This document shows, piece after piece, positions 23,606 through 35,870 of a stretch of DNA of 64,000 nucleotides. Position 1 is the first letter of the stretch. Each line of letters opens with the position of its first letter. The stretch is from NCBI GenBank assembly GCA_025716855.1, contig JAIXMQ010000010.1, positions 104,501 through 168,500 of the forward strand, written 5' to 3'. The position numbers were made by a program, and so were the translations under genes. The stretch is from Pilaira anomala (taxonomy: Eukaryota > Mucoromycota > Mucoromycetes > Mucorales > Mucoraceae). The notes beneath the pieces are model-generated. The model ran no database searches. It saw nothing but the letters and a program-made list of their open reading frames with translations, and was not told where the DNA came from.

Positions 23606-24836
23606 AATATTATTAATATAAAAAAATATATTTATTCCATACACAATTCGAAAAAAAAAGCATTTTTGAACAACAACAAAAAAAAAAAACTGGCACAACT
23701 TTGTTATATGTAGTTTTATTTTTATTTTTTTGTCTTTATAAAAACAAACTTTAGATCCACTGAAATTTTATTTTTTTTTTAACAAATGTCAAAAAAAAAA
23801 AGGCGGCCATTAAATTAATTTTATAACGTTTATCAACCTTCAAATGTCCATGTTCATGAATTTCATATTCATGCAAGTGTGTAATAGGACTGGAAAGAGA
23901 AATAAACAAATGTTAGCGGAGTCGCGAATGAAAAAGAACAATAATTGTAAACTTCCCTGATCGTGCACGGATGATTTACACAGTGATTGGGACTAGCAGA
24001 ATTCCGAATCATTTTTTTTTATTAACTATTTTGACAGTTTGTTTTAATGGTAAGCAGAAAAATACTCAAGTGTGATCAACTATTCAGGGCATTGCGTTTC
24101 TATTCAATTTCTGCTAAACCTTTATCCTTTTTTTTTTTTAAAAAAAACAATTTTAGTTTGTTTAGCTTCAATAAACAAAAAACTAATTGGCCAGAGAATT
24201 TATAAATGTTGTTTTGTTCATATACTTTTGCGCAACATTGATACCAAGAAACTATAATAAACAGCCGTATATTCAAATACGCTTATCAATTTTTTTGCAA
24301 ATGGCTAAAATTATAGGTTGTGTTTTTATGTAAAAATTACGCGAGTAAAAAAATTATTAGGTACCGCGACATTGCGTTTGTATCTATCGAAAAACAAAAT
24401 GGTGCAGGTACATATTTTCCCCACGCATAAAATAGTAAACCTGCGTGGATTTTTTTATTTTTTTATTTTTTTATTTTTTTATTTTTTTATTTTTTTATTT
24501 TTTTTATTTATTTGCTTCTGTTATTATCTCTACTTCTTTTAACTAGTTACCTAGCTTTTTGTTTAACTTTTTAAAAGACAAATGAGCGTACTAATAGGAA
24601 AAACTGGCGAGACTGATGAATACACTTTGCTGAATTACATTACACAATAGCTATTAATTTTTGCTTATAAATTGTCATTCGCCTGTTAAATTTAAGTCTA
24701 ATTGTAGTATCTTACGGAACGAAGAAATTTAATAAAACTTGAATCTAGAAGCCTGTTTGTAAAAGAAATTTGTTATAGTTCAAATAAATACTAAATTATA
24801 ATAACACCAAAACTTAAACATATGATAAAAAATGTA
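23606..24836. other. Intergenic, with ATTTTTTT minisatellite
   Basis: 3' flank of the hinge-protein gene, then AT-rich DNA. A minus-strand stretch at 23810-23885 reads like a short peptide (THLHEYEIHEHGHLK) behind a CCAG acceptor-like motif, but no upstream exon could be found. Confidence 0.5.
24449..24505. repeat. Minisatellite, seven units of ATTTTTTT
   Basis: The 8-base unit ATTTTTTT recurs seven times in perfect register from 24449 and then breaks down into longer T runs. Confidence 0.9.
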
Positions 24837-24994
24837 AAGTGCCCGCTCTATTTAAGGCCGTTCGATTTAAGGCCGTTTCCGATTAAAGGCCGCAATTCAC
24901 TGAAGATTTTGGCCATATTTAATTTTTCTCAAGTCAGAAATAAAGCCACAAAAGTCTGAAATTTTTTTCAGCCTTAAATAGAGTAGACACAAGA
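24837..24994 (+). mobile_element. MITE copy 3
   Basis: A 158-base copy of the terminal-inverted-repeat element also found at 4249 and 13175, with CCCGCTCTATTTAAGGCCG at the left and CAGCCTTAAATAGAG at the right, flanked by TA. It has an extra internal GATTTAAGGCCG-like word compared with copy 2. The right terminal repeat has diverged (GAGTAG in place of GAGCGG). Confidence 0.78.
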
Positions 24995-25632
24995 TATGAA
25001 TCAATTTTTGTTTGGAATTTTAGGAAGCTCATCAACAGTTCTGCAACAATCCAGTAATTATTGTTATTATATTAGTATTGTGTTTATTAGTATCTACCAG
25101 GTCAGACGTTTTGTGCATAGTAAATAGTTACACATAAATTTCTAAAATGAGGTGAGCATCGACTCAAAATCTTAGCGCTCTCTACTGACTATTATAGAGG
25201 GGTGGGGGGCTATTATTATTATCAGAGTAGAAGGAATATATGTATTCTGTTATATAAGAAGAATTTATGATTAAATATTCATGCGGCAAGCTTCGTGTTA
25301 AGTAAATTAAATTAATACAATCTCAGTTCGTGGCGTATTACTTGAACAACAAATTCGGGCGATCGATTGCCTGTTTAAATCGGGAAACTTTGGTTGCAAG
25401 TCAAATTCGATTAAATACATGAATGTTAAGTAAAGGTATAATAGGTCCTTATGAGTTGAATAATGATTTATGAAATTTAACAGGAAATGAAATTCTAATA
25501 AAAATCCTAAAGTATTAAGTTTCCAGTTATTGTTTCGATTAAAATGTTTATTTTTTGTTTTGATAAATTTATGTTATCAGTAACTAACATCAAAGATAAG
25601 GCTGCTTATATCCTCAACCTAATATAAAAAAC
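24995..25632. other. Intergenic
   Basis: AT-rich DNA with no ORF of protein character. Confidence 0.5.
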
Positions 25633-25913
25633 ATGTTTGAAAGTCTAAAAGAAAAAAAAGAAAACGAAAAACTTAAAAATTTAAGGAATTGTTTGCCAAG
25701 TGATTCTTCTGACCCATCTTGCCTACTTCTCGAGTATGCCCAAGTATTCTATTCTATTCCGGATATACGTTACAGCCAATTAGAGCATTTCAGGTAGGCT
25801 GCGGTTGTAATTATTAGTTAGTGGATTTACTAAAAAATGATTCTAGCCTCTTCTTTTCGATGTCGATCAAGGATATCAATTTTAATTCGCCTACTAATCT
25901 GGTACATATGTAA
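25633..25913 (+). CDS. Possible small two-exon hypothetical gene (75 residues)
   Basis: An ATG at 25633 opens a frame reading MFESLKEKKENEKLKNLRNC and then SDPSCLLLEYAQVFYSIPDI. It ends at a good donor (CAG/GTAGGC, exon end 25793). A TTCTAG acceptor at 25846 continues the frame (SLFFSMSIKDINFNSPTNLV) to TAA at 25911. Composition is protein-like and differs from the surrounding homopolymer-driven ORFs. No family recognised. It could equally be a fragment of a decayed gene. Confidence 0.3.
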
Positions 25914-26725
25914 AACATTCAGTTGCTCGATTCTTGGCACCATTTCTTTTCTTTTTTATCGCTACAAAAATTTAAATGTAGAAATTACACAAAATGAACC
26001 AATATTACCCTTACAAGTGTCACTTAAAAAACAAACAATCTGCATGGGATTTATTTGCAAGAGATTTAATTAAAATCAAGATCAAATCGTTGATTCTGAA
26101 TATATTTGACGCTTTTATCAAGCATATATAACACCAGACCTTGGGGAAAAAATTTTAATACGAAAAAAAAAAAATTTTTTTTTTTGAAAAAAAAACAAAA
26201 AAAAAAACAAAAAAAAACAAAAATAAAAAAAGGAACAAACAAAGGAATATCTATTGAGGATCAAAAATTCTAGTAATAGAAAATACTCTAATACAAATAT
26301 GTAAAGCGCTTTATTTAAGAAAGTTATTGATCTGGTCTAGGAAGACGAGAAAATGATATAACAATAAAAACACTGACAAAAACACACAATGGCTTAATTT
26401 ATCAAATCAGACACCAAAAAACCATACATTTAACAAGATTCTACCATTTATACTTGTTTTTTTGGTTGATATTTATCACCTGAGCTAATGTTTCCATCAT
26501 TACATATTAGAAAAACTATCACGAATTTCAAAGTCAAAAGACCAATGGTAACAAAAAACCTTTTTTTATTATTATTATTATTATTATTCAATCGTGCCAC
26601 TCAAACAGGTACCCCCTAGTTGAATAAATAAATAAATAAAAAAGTTACGGGGTGCAAAATATAATAACTTCTCACAGCTGGGAAAATGGGGAAGGTAGGA
26701 CCATATCAATGTATTGACAGTATTC

Positions 26726-26758
<33 letters not shown>

Positions 26759-27776
26759 GGCGTTCAATTAAGGTTAGAGAAAGTGTGTGTGAGATAAAAT
26801 CTAGTAAGAATTAGAGCCGATATTTTACGATCAATTGTTTGTACATGCTATTGGAAGTGCTACAAAGTGAAAAAGATTCAAACATGTATACACTTCCTCT
26901 GCATTTAAATTACATTAGAAAAAGAGAATATTTATGTGAAACTTTACCAAAAGGAAATAAGTATTTTCGCTTCCCTTTAAAAAAAAAGTATGAGAAAGAC
27001 CATGAAACGTTTTTTAAAAGATTTTTTTTTTTTTTGTTATTATTTGTATTTTAAATCGTAACAACTTTTTTTTTCTAGGAACATCCTTTAACCTAATCCT
27101 TAACAAGCACTACTCCAATTTAAATTAAACAGTTATAAAGTGAATCGATTTGGCAAACTTAACTCATTTTCGGAGAATTAGTACTGTTGGTACTGAAATT
27201 GACCTCGTTTTGAACAGCAGGTTCGATTCCTTTTGTAATCGATATTTTCACGGACATTCAATAAATGATACAATATGATGGGCGTCTTTTACGAAGTATC
27301 TATCGCTTTTTTTTTAACAAACTAGGATAGTATAGGCTGGAAAATGAGATAGCAGTAACTCTCTAGATAGGAATTAAATCTTATTTTGTTTTTAAAAGAA
27401 AGTGTCAAGATACTTTAGACCTAAATACGTCCTTCTTATTAGCAAATATGCATCTATTGAGAACTTTGAGCATTACATGACCGGTTTTTATTGTATCACT
27501 ATTTAGTACAGAGATAAATAAGTCCATGTACTACTACAGCTGACTAGGACTTTGATTGGTACTCTGTATCATCGTCCGTCCAGTTTTTTTTTTATTAGCT
27601 TTATTGGATTAGCGCACAAACATGGTAAACCTATCGGCTTATTTCAACAGATTGAGCCACTTTAATTAAACCAGATCTTTGAATTTATCATGTGTACATG
27701 ACAAGCTTTTGGATTATGTAATTTAAGATCGATCCTTGCTTTTCAATTAGCTGATTTAGTAAATGCATAACAAAAA

Positions 27777-27841
<65 letters not shown>

Positions 27842-28317
27842 CGTATACATTGATTAATTTAAATTGCGTGTGTTTTTTTTTGGTAAATGTCCAGACCTTG
27901 TATTATCATTTATAAAAGCCAGACCCTTCATTGATTACTCAGAAAAAAAGGCAGAAAAGAAAAAAAATGTGTTTTGTTCTGCTGTTCAGTGTAACCGATT
28001 TAATGTAATTGTGAATATGTTAGGTAAAAAAAAAAGAGTCCTTTTTTTTTATAACATAGAAGTCTAGGTTTTACTAAATATAAACCAAATTTATTGATTC
28101 AGCAGTAAAAGATTGCTTACAAGAAAGAGAACTTTCTAACTTTTGTGTTTTTTTTTTTTTTTTTTTTTTTGTAAAAAAAAAAAAAAAAAAAAAAGAGATC
28201 GCGAGATATTATAATATACCTATTTCACACGTATTTGTGTTCCTTCTCAAGTTTTTGTGATTCTATAATCAATAAGTATTAAAAAAAAAACTTTCATAGT
28301 AACACTACACTGGTAAT

Positions 28318-28356
<39 letters not shown>

Positions 28357-28807
28357 AATCAGCGAATAAATTTATGCACCGATCAAATGTTACACTCAAG
28401 TATGTCCCAGATTTGTTCAGTTAAAGATGACATGCAGTATACATCAAAAAGAGAATGGTATCACCATAATATAATTGATACATATGTTCATCTAGTTTTA
28501 TTTATTACAAAAGGATTGTGAATTAATGATAATAATTTTTTTTTTCGGTGGCATATATGTAATAAAAAGTGAAAAAAAAAAGTGAAAAAAAAAAATGAAA
28601 AAAAAAACTGAAAAAAAGACTATATTAAAGGGATCAAGAGGTGAGTTGTCTTCTTTTTGAGAAAACTGGCATAATTATACAATAAAAAAAAAGAAAGAAA
28701 AGATGGTGTTATATATATATAAAAAAAAAGAAATGAAGAGAGAGAAGGATCGACAAAGATTGACCGTAGAAAAAAATAAATTGTGGGAAGGCTAAAAGAC
28801 AAGAAAA
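25914..28807. other. Gene-poor, homopolymer-rich intergenic DNA
   Basis: Dominated by A/T runs (for example 26729-26756, 28149-28170 and 28319-28354) and an AAT microsatellite at 27778-27839. No gene supported. Confidence 0.55.
27778..27839. repeat. AAT trinucleotide microsatellite, about 20 units
   Basis: An uninterrupted AAT/ATA/TAA array of about 62 bases. Confidence 0.95.
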
Positions 28808-30202
28808 CTATTGTACACCTTCAATTTTGATAGATGGAGTTGGTGAACCAGACGAACGATCGTCTGTAGGAGGGTTGTTTTGACTGCTTGAACCAGCAGA
28901 AGAAGAATAGCTAGGTCTAGTAGTGGAACGTCTGACGGATTTACCTTTACTGTTACTCATAGCTTCAAAGTTTTGCCAAATATAATTTTTACATTTGTCT
29001 GCGTTGGGTAAATCTTGAATCATTTTTGCAATTGTGTTTTTTCTCAGGCCAAAAAAATCGGGGCCCACAGGATTATGACCGTAATCCATATTACGGATAG
29101 CGAAAGCTCTACGGTTAATAGTTTAGTTTTTTGTTTTTTGTTTTATTATTTTATTTTCTTTACCTCCTCACTGCAATCGTCCAGACAGTAGTTGGTGTAG
29201 GACCTCTCCAGCATTCAGTTGGATTATCATCTGCATTAAGTTGAAACTAATATAAAATGTGAGTTTATGCAAACTTATAAAATAAAAGGAAATACTTACG
29301 ATGGGTTCATCGCCACCATCTAATATTTCACAAGTATATTGTGTATCACTATGAGGGTCAACCATACTTCTATACCACCTATATAATACAGTTAATAAAA
29401 AAAAAATTTTTTTTTTAAACAATTTAAATAGAAACTAACTTCTTGACGCGATATCCAACAGGATAAATATATCTTTGATTATGGAAAGCAGCTCTATCCC
29501 AAACAACAGAACCTAAGCTTAAAACGGTCCAAGAGTCAACTTCAGCAGGTAATACATAGCCACCATCTTTTGTTTTTTCAACTTCAACAAAAGGGCGAAT
29601 ATCGTTTGCATTAGGTGGCTTTGTATCACGCTTCTTACGCCGAGATTGATGATAATAAGTATCAGTCGCTGTAGAAACAAGTGTGGAACTAGTAGAAGGA
29701 GTAGGATAATGTGCATGATTAGGACTAGCACGACTCACGACTTTTTTAGTAGTTGTATTCGATGATTGATCGTAATGAGTAATATCTATTGGATTAGATG
29801 TAGTAGTGGTAGCAGCAGTAGATTGACTTGAAAGCCTTCTCCTTTTTGCTGTTTCATGGTCAAAGTTAGTTGAATCATATCGGTTGCCAGGCCAATTACG
29901 GTCTAATGATGTAGGAGGGTAAAGTTTTTGAAAGTTTTGATCATCATTGACCAATTTATTCGGTGAAGAAAATGGCGGTAATCGTTGGGTATCATCTCTT
30001 TGTTGTTTTTCATGTGCGGAAGGTTGTACTAAGTGGAATTTTTGAAGTGGTGATGAAAGGTGATGATTATTAGGGTAATCTATATTTAATGTTGGTGAAT
30101 TATTTACTGAATTGTTATTAGTATTGACATTCGTAGTAGAAGGTACAGGAGAATAATTATTGTTCATAGATTCATTCCAAATGGATCGCATTGGTGGAAG
30201 AT

Positions 30203-30241
<39 letters not shown>

Positions 30242-30661
30242 GCTGTTGTTGTTGTTGTTGTTTATAGCTATCTAGATGATTTTCTAATGGAGAATGACGT
30301 ATCTAAAAAAAACATGGGATATATGAGTTATGAATGTCAACATTCAAGTAACCGAATACTAACCGGATGTAACTGAATAAGTACTTCTATGATACAATCA
30401 TAATTATTATTGTTTAAATGAGAATCAGGTATTATTTTCCCTGTCACTTGAGATTGACTATTAGTGTGATCATTGCTTAATATATTAGACAAAAGGCCAT
30501 GACCTTCCCAAATGATGTTTGATCGGGAATCATGAAGAGGTGACCAATTTTCAACTGTTTGACTCTCTTCAAAATTTGCACTGTAAATAGCAGTATTATT
30601 ATTTGTTAATTGATCTGGGCTAAAAAGAAAAAAAAAATAGTATATATCAAGAATGTTAATA

Positions 30662-30710
<49 letters not shown>

Positions 30711-31061
30711 TTATTATTTACCTAGAAGAGCAAACTGATAATAAACATTGTTTAAGGGGTACGCTAACCCACTTTCTATCTTTATATTCATCTAAGTTCA
30801 TGTCAAATGAACATAAACAATGCGTATCAGAACCTTTAAATGTATAAAAGATTTTAACTATTTAAATAAATTTATGTTAATGAATACTGTAAAATATATA
30901 TATATGTATATATATTATAACAATGTTTGAAACACGTAAATAAAAATATATCAAAGTAAAGTTTTGATAAGTTTAGTACCTTTAGCTTTTAACTTCTTTT
31001 CATCGTTAGAAGAGTCGTTTGGTTGTAAGATTTTGTTAATAGACATGGATAATGGACTCAT
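28808..31061 (-). CDS. FYRN/FYRC-domain nuclear protein (TBRG1-like)
   Basis: Seven exons with consistent phase: 31061-30980, 30833-30722, 30619-30364, 30302-29440, 29378-29300, 29246-29164 and 29108-28808, giving 591 residues. The start is MSPLSMSINKILQPNDSSND. The middle is low-complexity, with a polyglutamine tract of about 18 residues at the beginning of exon 4 and Asn/Ser/Pro-rich stretches. A basic patch (SRRKKRDTK) precedes the FYRN part (LGSVVWDRAAFHNQRYIYPV, GYRVKKWYRSMVDP, YTCEILDGGDEP). The FYRC part follows (ECWRGPTPTTVW, NPVGPDFFGLRKNTIAKMIQ, KCKNYIWQNFE). FYRN and FYRC pack into one fold in TBRG1 and in trithorax-type chromatin proteins (family knowledge). A role in chromatin-linked transcription control is inferred. 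The Ser-rich tail has no recognised motif. Confidence 0.88.
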
Positions 31062-32797
31062 GTTAGAGCAAAATTGAAAGAGAAATAGATAAAGGGTAAG
31101 TGAGAACGAGAGAAAGATAAATAAAAGGGGGAAATGAAGGGGATACGTGTCTTTTTTTTTTAAAAAAAAGAGTTTAGAGTTGAAGAAGTCGAGTCGAGAT
31201 AATATTCAAAATGGCGTGAGAAATAGTAAGTTAAAGAATAAAGAGCATTATCCAGATAAGGTTGAATTTTTTTTTTTCGATCGTACTTCTTTATATTATA
31301 AGTATCAAAAAGGTATTTTTTCTTTTTTCTTTTTTTTTTTTTTTTTCTTTATGAAAAAAAAAAAAAGGTTAGAAGCGAAAGAAGAGAGGAAAATGGAACC
31401 TACAAGATAAAAAAAATAATAACAAAAAAAAAAAGCACAAATTACGAATTAGGACCCAATTAATGTGCCCGAAACAGAGTCCAAAGCAGGCGGGATTTAT
31501 GTAATAATTTATATGGAGTAGTAATAAAATGAAAAAATTGGGCTTTGTACAAATCTTTCCTTTTAAGTAACGGGTTTTAGAAAGCAACTAAAAGAAAATT
31601 TCTAGAATAATAGTAGGAGTTTTTATGTAAAATAAAATAAAAAAGAATAAAAAAAAAAAAGCTCATGTTCAATATACTTGATGAATGTAGAAGCAATTTA
31701 TTGTGAAACATTAAACATTCTCTTTCTTATTCTAATTGTAGGCACAAGTTATGCTACTAAAAAAGAATTCAAAAAATGTATTACATTGAGCCCCTTTTTT
31801 AGTTGATTGACATTGGGCTATTAAAAAGAATACAGCCCATGATTTATGCCCTTATCGGTATTTTAAAAACTCAATAGTAACTTTCTCTCGCTCTCTTTTT
31901 TTTTTTTTTTTTTTTAAAAAAAAAATATATGAATACGAATGTTTGTCATACACCACAACAAAAAAAAAATAGTCGATCTTAAAGGAGAATTCTCGTTCCT
32001 ATCGAAAACTAAAAACACCTTAGAAAAAGTGTTAAAAAATGAAAAGGTCTAGTTCCTCTCTTTCATTCTTCTTTTAGTGCTTTTGATAGAATTATTTGTG
32101 TATTTTCCCGCGGCAAGATAAAGTTTTTCCGTTCATCTCAATCTATTGAAGCACGTCATTTCTTTTTTTTTACGTCCTGGTAAATTATTTACGTATCTTA
32201 TAATACGTGTGTAACCTAATGTTTGACAGGAAATCAATGTCTTTATCATAAATGACATAATTGCTTCCTTTTTTTATTTTACATAGATATTTAACATTTG
32301 AATATAGATATCTTCTAGTTAAATTAATATTTTACTATGCATACACTTTTTTTTTTTTGTAAATAGACTTTTTAAAACGTTTTTGTTCTGAATGCAAAAA
32401 AAATTACTTTATTTAGATGAATTGTGTAACATGCATATCTACTGGGAAATTTTAATTCCCATTCTATGGTTACTAAAAAGCTTAAACTTACCACGATCTA
32501 GGAATTTACCATCGTACAAATTCATTACATTGTACGTCTAATTGACTTTGATCTTGTCCGCTTATTTGTCTCTTTTATAATTTTACATTAACTACTTTAT
32601 AATTGAATTATTAAATGGTATCCAAGGTTACATATATTGATACCCAAAACATCAAAAAAAAAAGTCATCTAATAAGCAATGTCTGCGTATTGGTTCCCAT
32701 GTTAATATAAAATTTCATTTTCTTTTTTTATCTTGTTCGAAAGCCGACATTGGTATCAACGTAACTGAATTTGTTCTACATGATTCGGTATGGCCCG

Positions 32798-32846
<49 letters not shown>

Positions 32847-35169
32847 TAAGGGCTTTCCAATCGTCCTTTGAAAACAACTAGATCGAAACTTTGGTAAAAT
32901 AGTTTTTTTTAAAAAAAAAAAAAAGGATTTTTAGTGCGTTGATCATTTTGAATAACCTACATTGAAACATGTGATCAATTTTTGAACTATTTTAATACCA
33001 TTTGAAGCTTTTCAATTAAACAATTATAAACAAACAAAGCTTTTGTTTAAATTATGACAAATAGTCTTCAATATGGTGGGAAGGGGGTACATAACTTTGT
33101 GACATTGTTTCGTTACATAGAGCTCAAAGTAATATAATTGCCCTGAATAGCCCTGAATATAACGCTCAAGGATAGCAATTGAGTAACCTTGATGTGTATT
33201 CTAGGGTGTCTTTAGAGCATATATGTATAATGTATTTTGAGTAGCTTTGGGTAACCCTACATATTCGTCTTGAATTTAACCCCCTGAGTAACCTCTGTCC
33301 CTGAAGAAGCTTGAGAGAATGCGGGTCCTTAGGTAAGCAGTTTAAATGGATAATCATTTAGTCAATTTAGCAGTTAGATTAGTGGCTAGGTTTTAGAAAT
33401 GAAAGGAAAAACAAGTTTTTTATTTGTATTTTAGTATATGAAATACAGCATATAGTTGTACAAAGGGCTGCAAAAAAAAAAAAAAAAAAAAAAAAAAAAG
33501 AATAAAAAAAGAAACAGAAAGAATCAGAAAGAATCAGAAAGAATCAGAAATGCTGACACTCCTCCGATAGATAAATTTACATATATAATATTTACTCTGA
33601 ATGTGATGAAAGATCTATTTTTTTTTAAAAAAGAGAAAATCTCCTTAAAGGTTATTTTATCTCGATAGGTTGTATCAGTGGCCTATAAAATAGTCGAAGA
33701 TCCTTTTTTTTTTTCGAAAACCGCAGGGACTTCAAAAAAAAAGAGAACGTTCAGAATTATCTCATTTTTTGCAAACAAGAGTGGAGAAATTCGGCCCATT
33801 TAAAGGGCCGATTGGTGTAAAAGTAGCAAATGTAACAAATCAAAATCGTGGACACCAGATACATATTAGCGAATGGGTTTATGTTATCCTTATTACAATT
33901 ATGAATCATTTAGAAAAAAAAAATATGTAAATATGTAAACAGGAACGTGAACTTTTTTTTTTTTTTTATATGTAGACAACAGCAGACATTGAAAAAAAAA
34001 AAGAGAGGAGATAATAATTTACCAGAAATTTTCGGATTTGTCAACATTGTGTACATTTTATTAAATGCTTAACATATTTGGGTACCGTGCATGCACAGTG
34101 TGCTCACACAGTAACTAATTTGCGCGTTTTTAAATTTTTTTTTTTTTTTGCGCACTTGTAAACATAAAAATGCGGCTACTAATATAGGCGAATGGTAGGT
34201 AGTAGGTACTACGTCTAAAACCCATCCATCAAAACTTCGGTTTCCTAACGACGTTTTGTGTTTTTTTGCAGTTTACTTAGTTACGTTCTCTTTTACCAAT
34301 AATTATCTGTTTTTGATATGATTATATTTGAAGCTACTCAATGGAGGGTGCTCTTCACAAGATCAATAAATGTCTGCGCCTATGCCTGGGAAAGCTGTCG
34401 ATGGTAAATAGGCAACTTATTCAGTATATTATAGACTGTCGGAAGAAATATCGCATTCTCTATATCTCTGCAAAGTATGCTTTGCTTTGTGTTAGTTTGT
34501 GTGCTAAGTTTGTACTCAATTTGATCCCCCAAATATTGGGGGGGGATAATGGAATACCTTGATCCATTTTCATCACTACAAGGATATAATGTTCTTGACG
34601 TTTAGTTAATCTTCTTGGATAAAACATACTTTACGGTTGTGTCTGTTAAAGTTATTTGAAAATCCGTCAATTTGAACTGAATTGTTCAGATAAACTCTTT
34701 TTTTTTTTTTTTTTTTTTGTATTTGTCAATATCTGTTGAGTGATACTCCTATTAAACAGTCAAAAAAAAAAAAAAACGTAGGCAGTTTTCACTGATTTGA
34801 GCTTAATCAATGACAATTGAACATCTTTAACAACCCTGTAAAGCAGGGCATGATAATGATTGAATTATTTTTATCACTCAAATTCGTCACCAAAAATAAT
34901 TACAACAGTCTGTATTTAAGACCATTTGACTTTCCAAAAAGATAGCCTTCTTATTACTCAAGCTCTCTTTTTTTTTTATCTCAAACACCAACAATTTACA
35001 AATAAATATAACGAAATTTTTTATAAGCTTTATCACCAGAAGACTTATCAATATAACGTAAAGTATTTATAGTTTTATTATTATATAAATGCTATCAACA
35101 TCATTACTACTTCCATTTATAGCATTTTTATTAGTAGAGAGAGAGAGAGAGAGAAGTATCGGGATTCAT
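31062..35169. other. Gene-poor intergenic DNA
   Basis: The first part is the 5' flank of the FYRN/FYRC gene. Very long homopolymers occur, including a 44-base A run at 32801-32844. At 33125-33310 the words GAGTAACC and GAGTAGC and their near relatives recur several times, an irregular internal repeat. A 73-codon ORF at 34341-34562 has no recognisable features. No gene supported. Confidence 0.5.
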
Positions 35170-35870
35170 TCTTGAGCTTATTCGATTACACGTAATTCAT
35201 TATTACGGATCTTTCTTAGTAGTTATTCCACGTTCAGTACATGAAGTATTCTCGAATTCAGAACAATCCTTTTTCATATGACCAGTAGTATGATAGTAGT
35301 AGCATCAAATACAATTGTTAGAAATGATCACTAACAGCAGGACGATTGTTTCCATTTTATAATTATAGCCATTGCCCACGGCCTTTACTATTGAGATGAA
35401 CCTTCTTATAACCATTATTAAAATTATGATTATCATAATAACCACCACGAAGATCTTCTTCAATTAAATCAACCTCCTTATAGTAGGATTATTGACTTCC
35501 ATTGTAGTAGGCTGAGCAGCAGTAGGTGCATGGGAATGGGCGCTGATTAACTCAAAGGTGAAGTGCTAATATGCTTGTGATTGATAATTAAGAGCAGCTT
35601 TCATATGACAATACAGTCGAAAAATAATCCCTCTTAAAATATAACTCTTAACCTCTTATCAGAAATCAGTCCACCACGCATAAACCTACCTATTATTCCA
35701 TTTTTCATCTTTAGTCAAATTCTTCTCCAATAAAATACATACATCAGTAAAAGCTTTCAACAATAAGCCTCAATACTAGTCGATCACGGGCTAAAATATC
35801 ACTGCATTATCTGGTTGAAACCGGTTCGTGAGTTTCTTTTCTTTTTTTTTATTGAAATCTTCTTTTCAGA
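35170..35870 (-). pseudogene. Retrotransposon gag remnant with degenerate CCHC zinc knuckle
   Basis: In broken minus-strand frames, gag-like peptide blocks appear in order. An upstream block at about 35640-35760 reads KAFTDVCILLEKNLTKDEKW, then a stop, then VYAWWTDF. A downstream block reads CYYYHTTGHMKKDCSEFENT at about 35255-35305. The latter fits a C-x2-C-x4-H-x4-C knuckle with the second Cys changed to Tyr. Stops and frame changes lie between the blocks. No protease, integrase or reverse-transcriptase part and no LTR could be seen, so the superfamily is not assigned. Confidence 0.5.

Noticed and set aside
23810..23885. Minus-strand peptide THLHEYEIHEHGHLK behind a CCAG motif, possibly a last exon
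   Set aside because: No upstream exon with a matching donor and protein character could be found, so no gene is called.
27215..27260. GGTTCGATTCC word resembling a tRNA B-box
   Set aside because: No A-box, anticodon stem or acceptor pairing around it.
34341..34562. Plus-strand ORF of 73 codons
   Set aside because: No motif, no splice context and no neighbouring exon; typical of a chance ORF in this composition.
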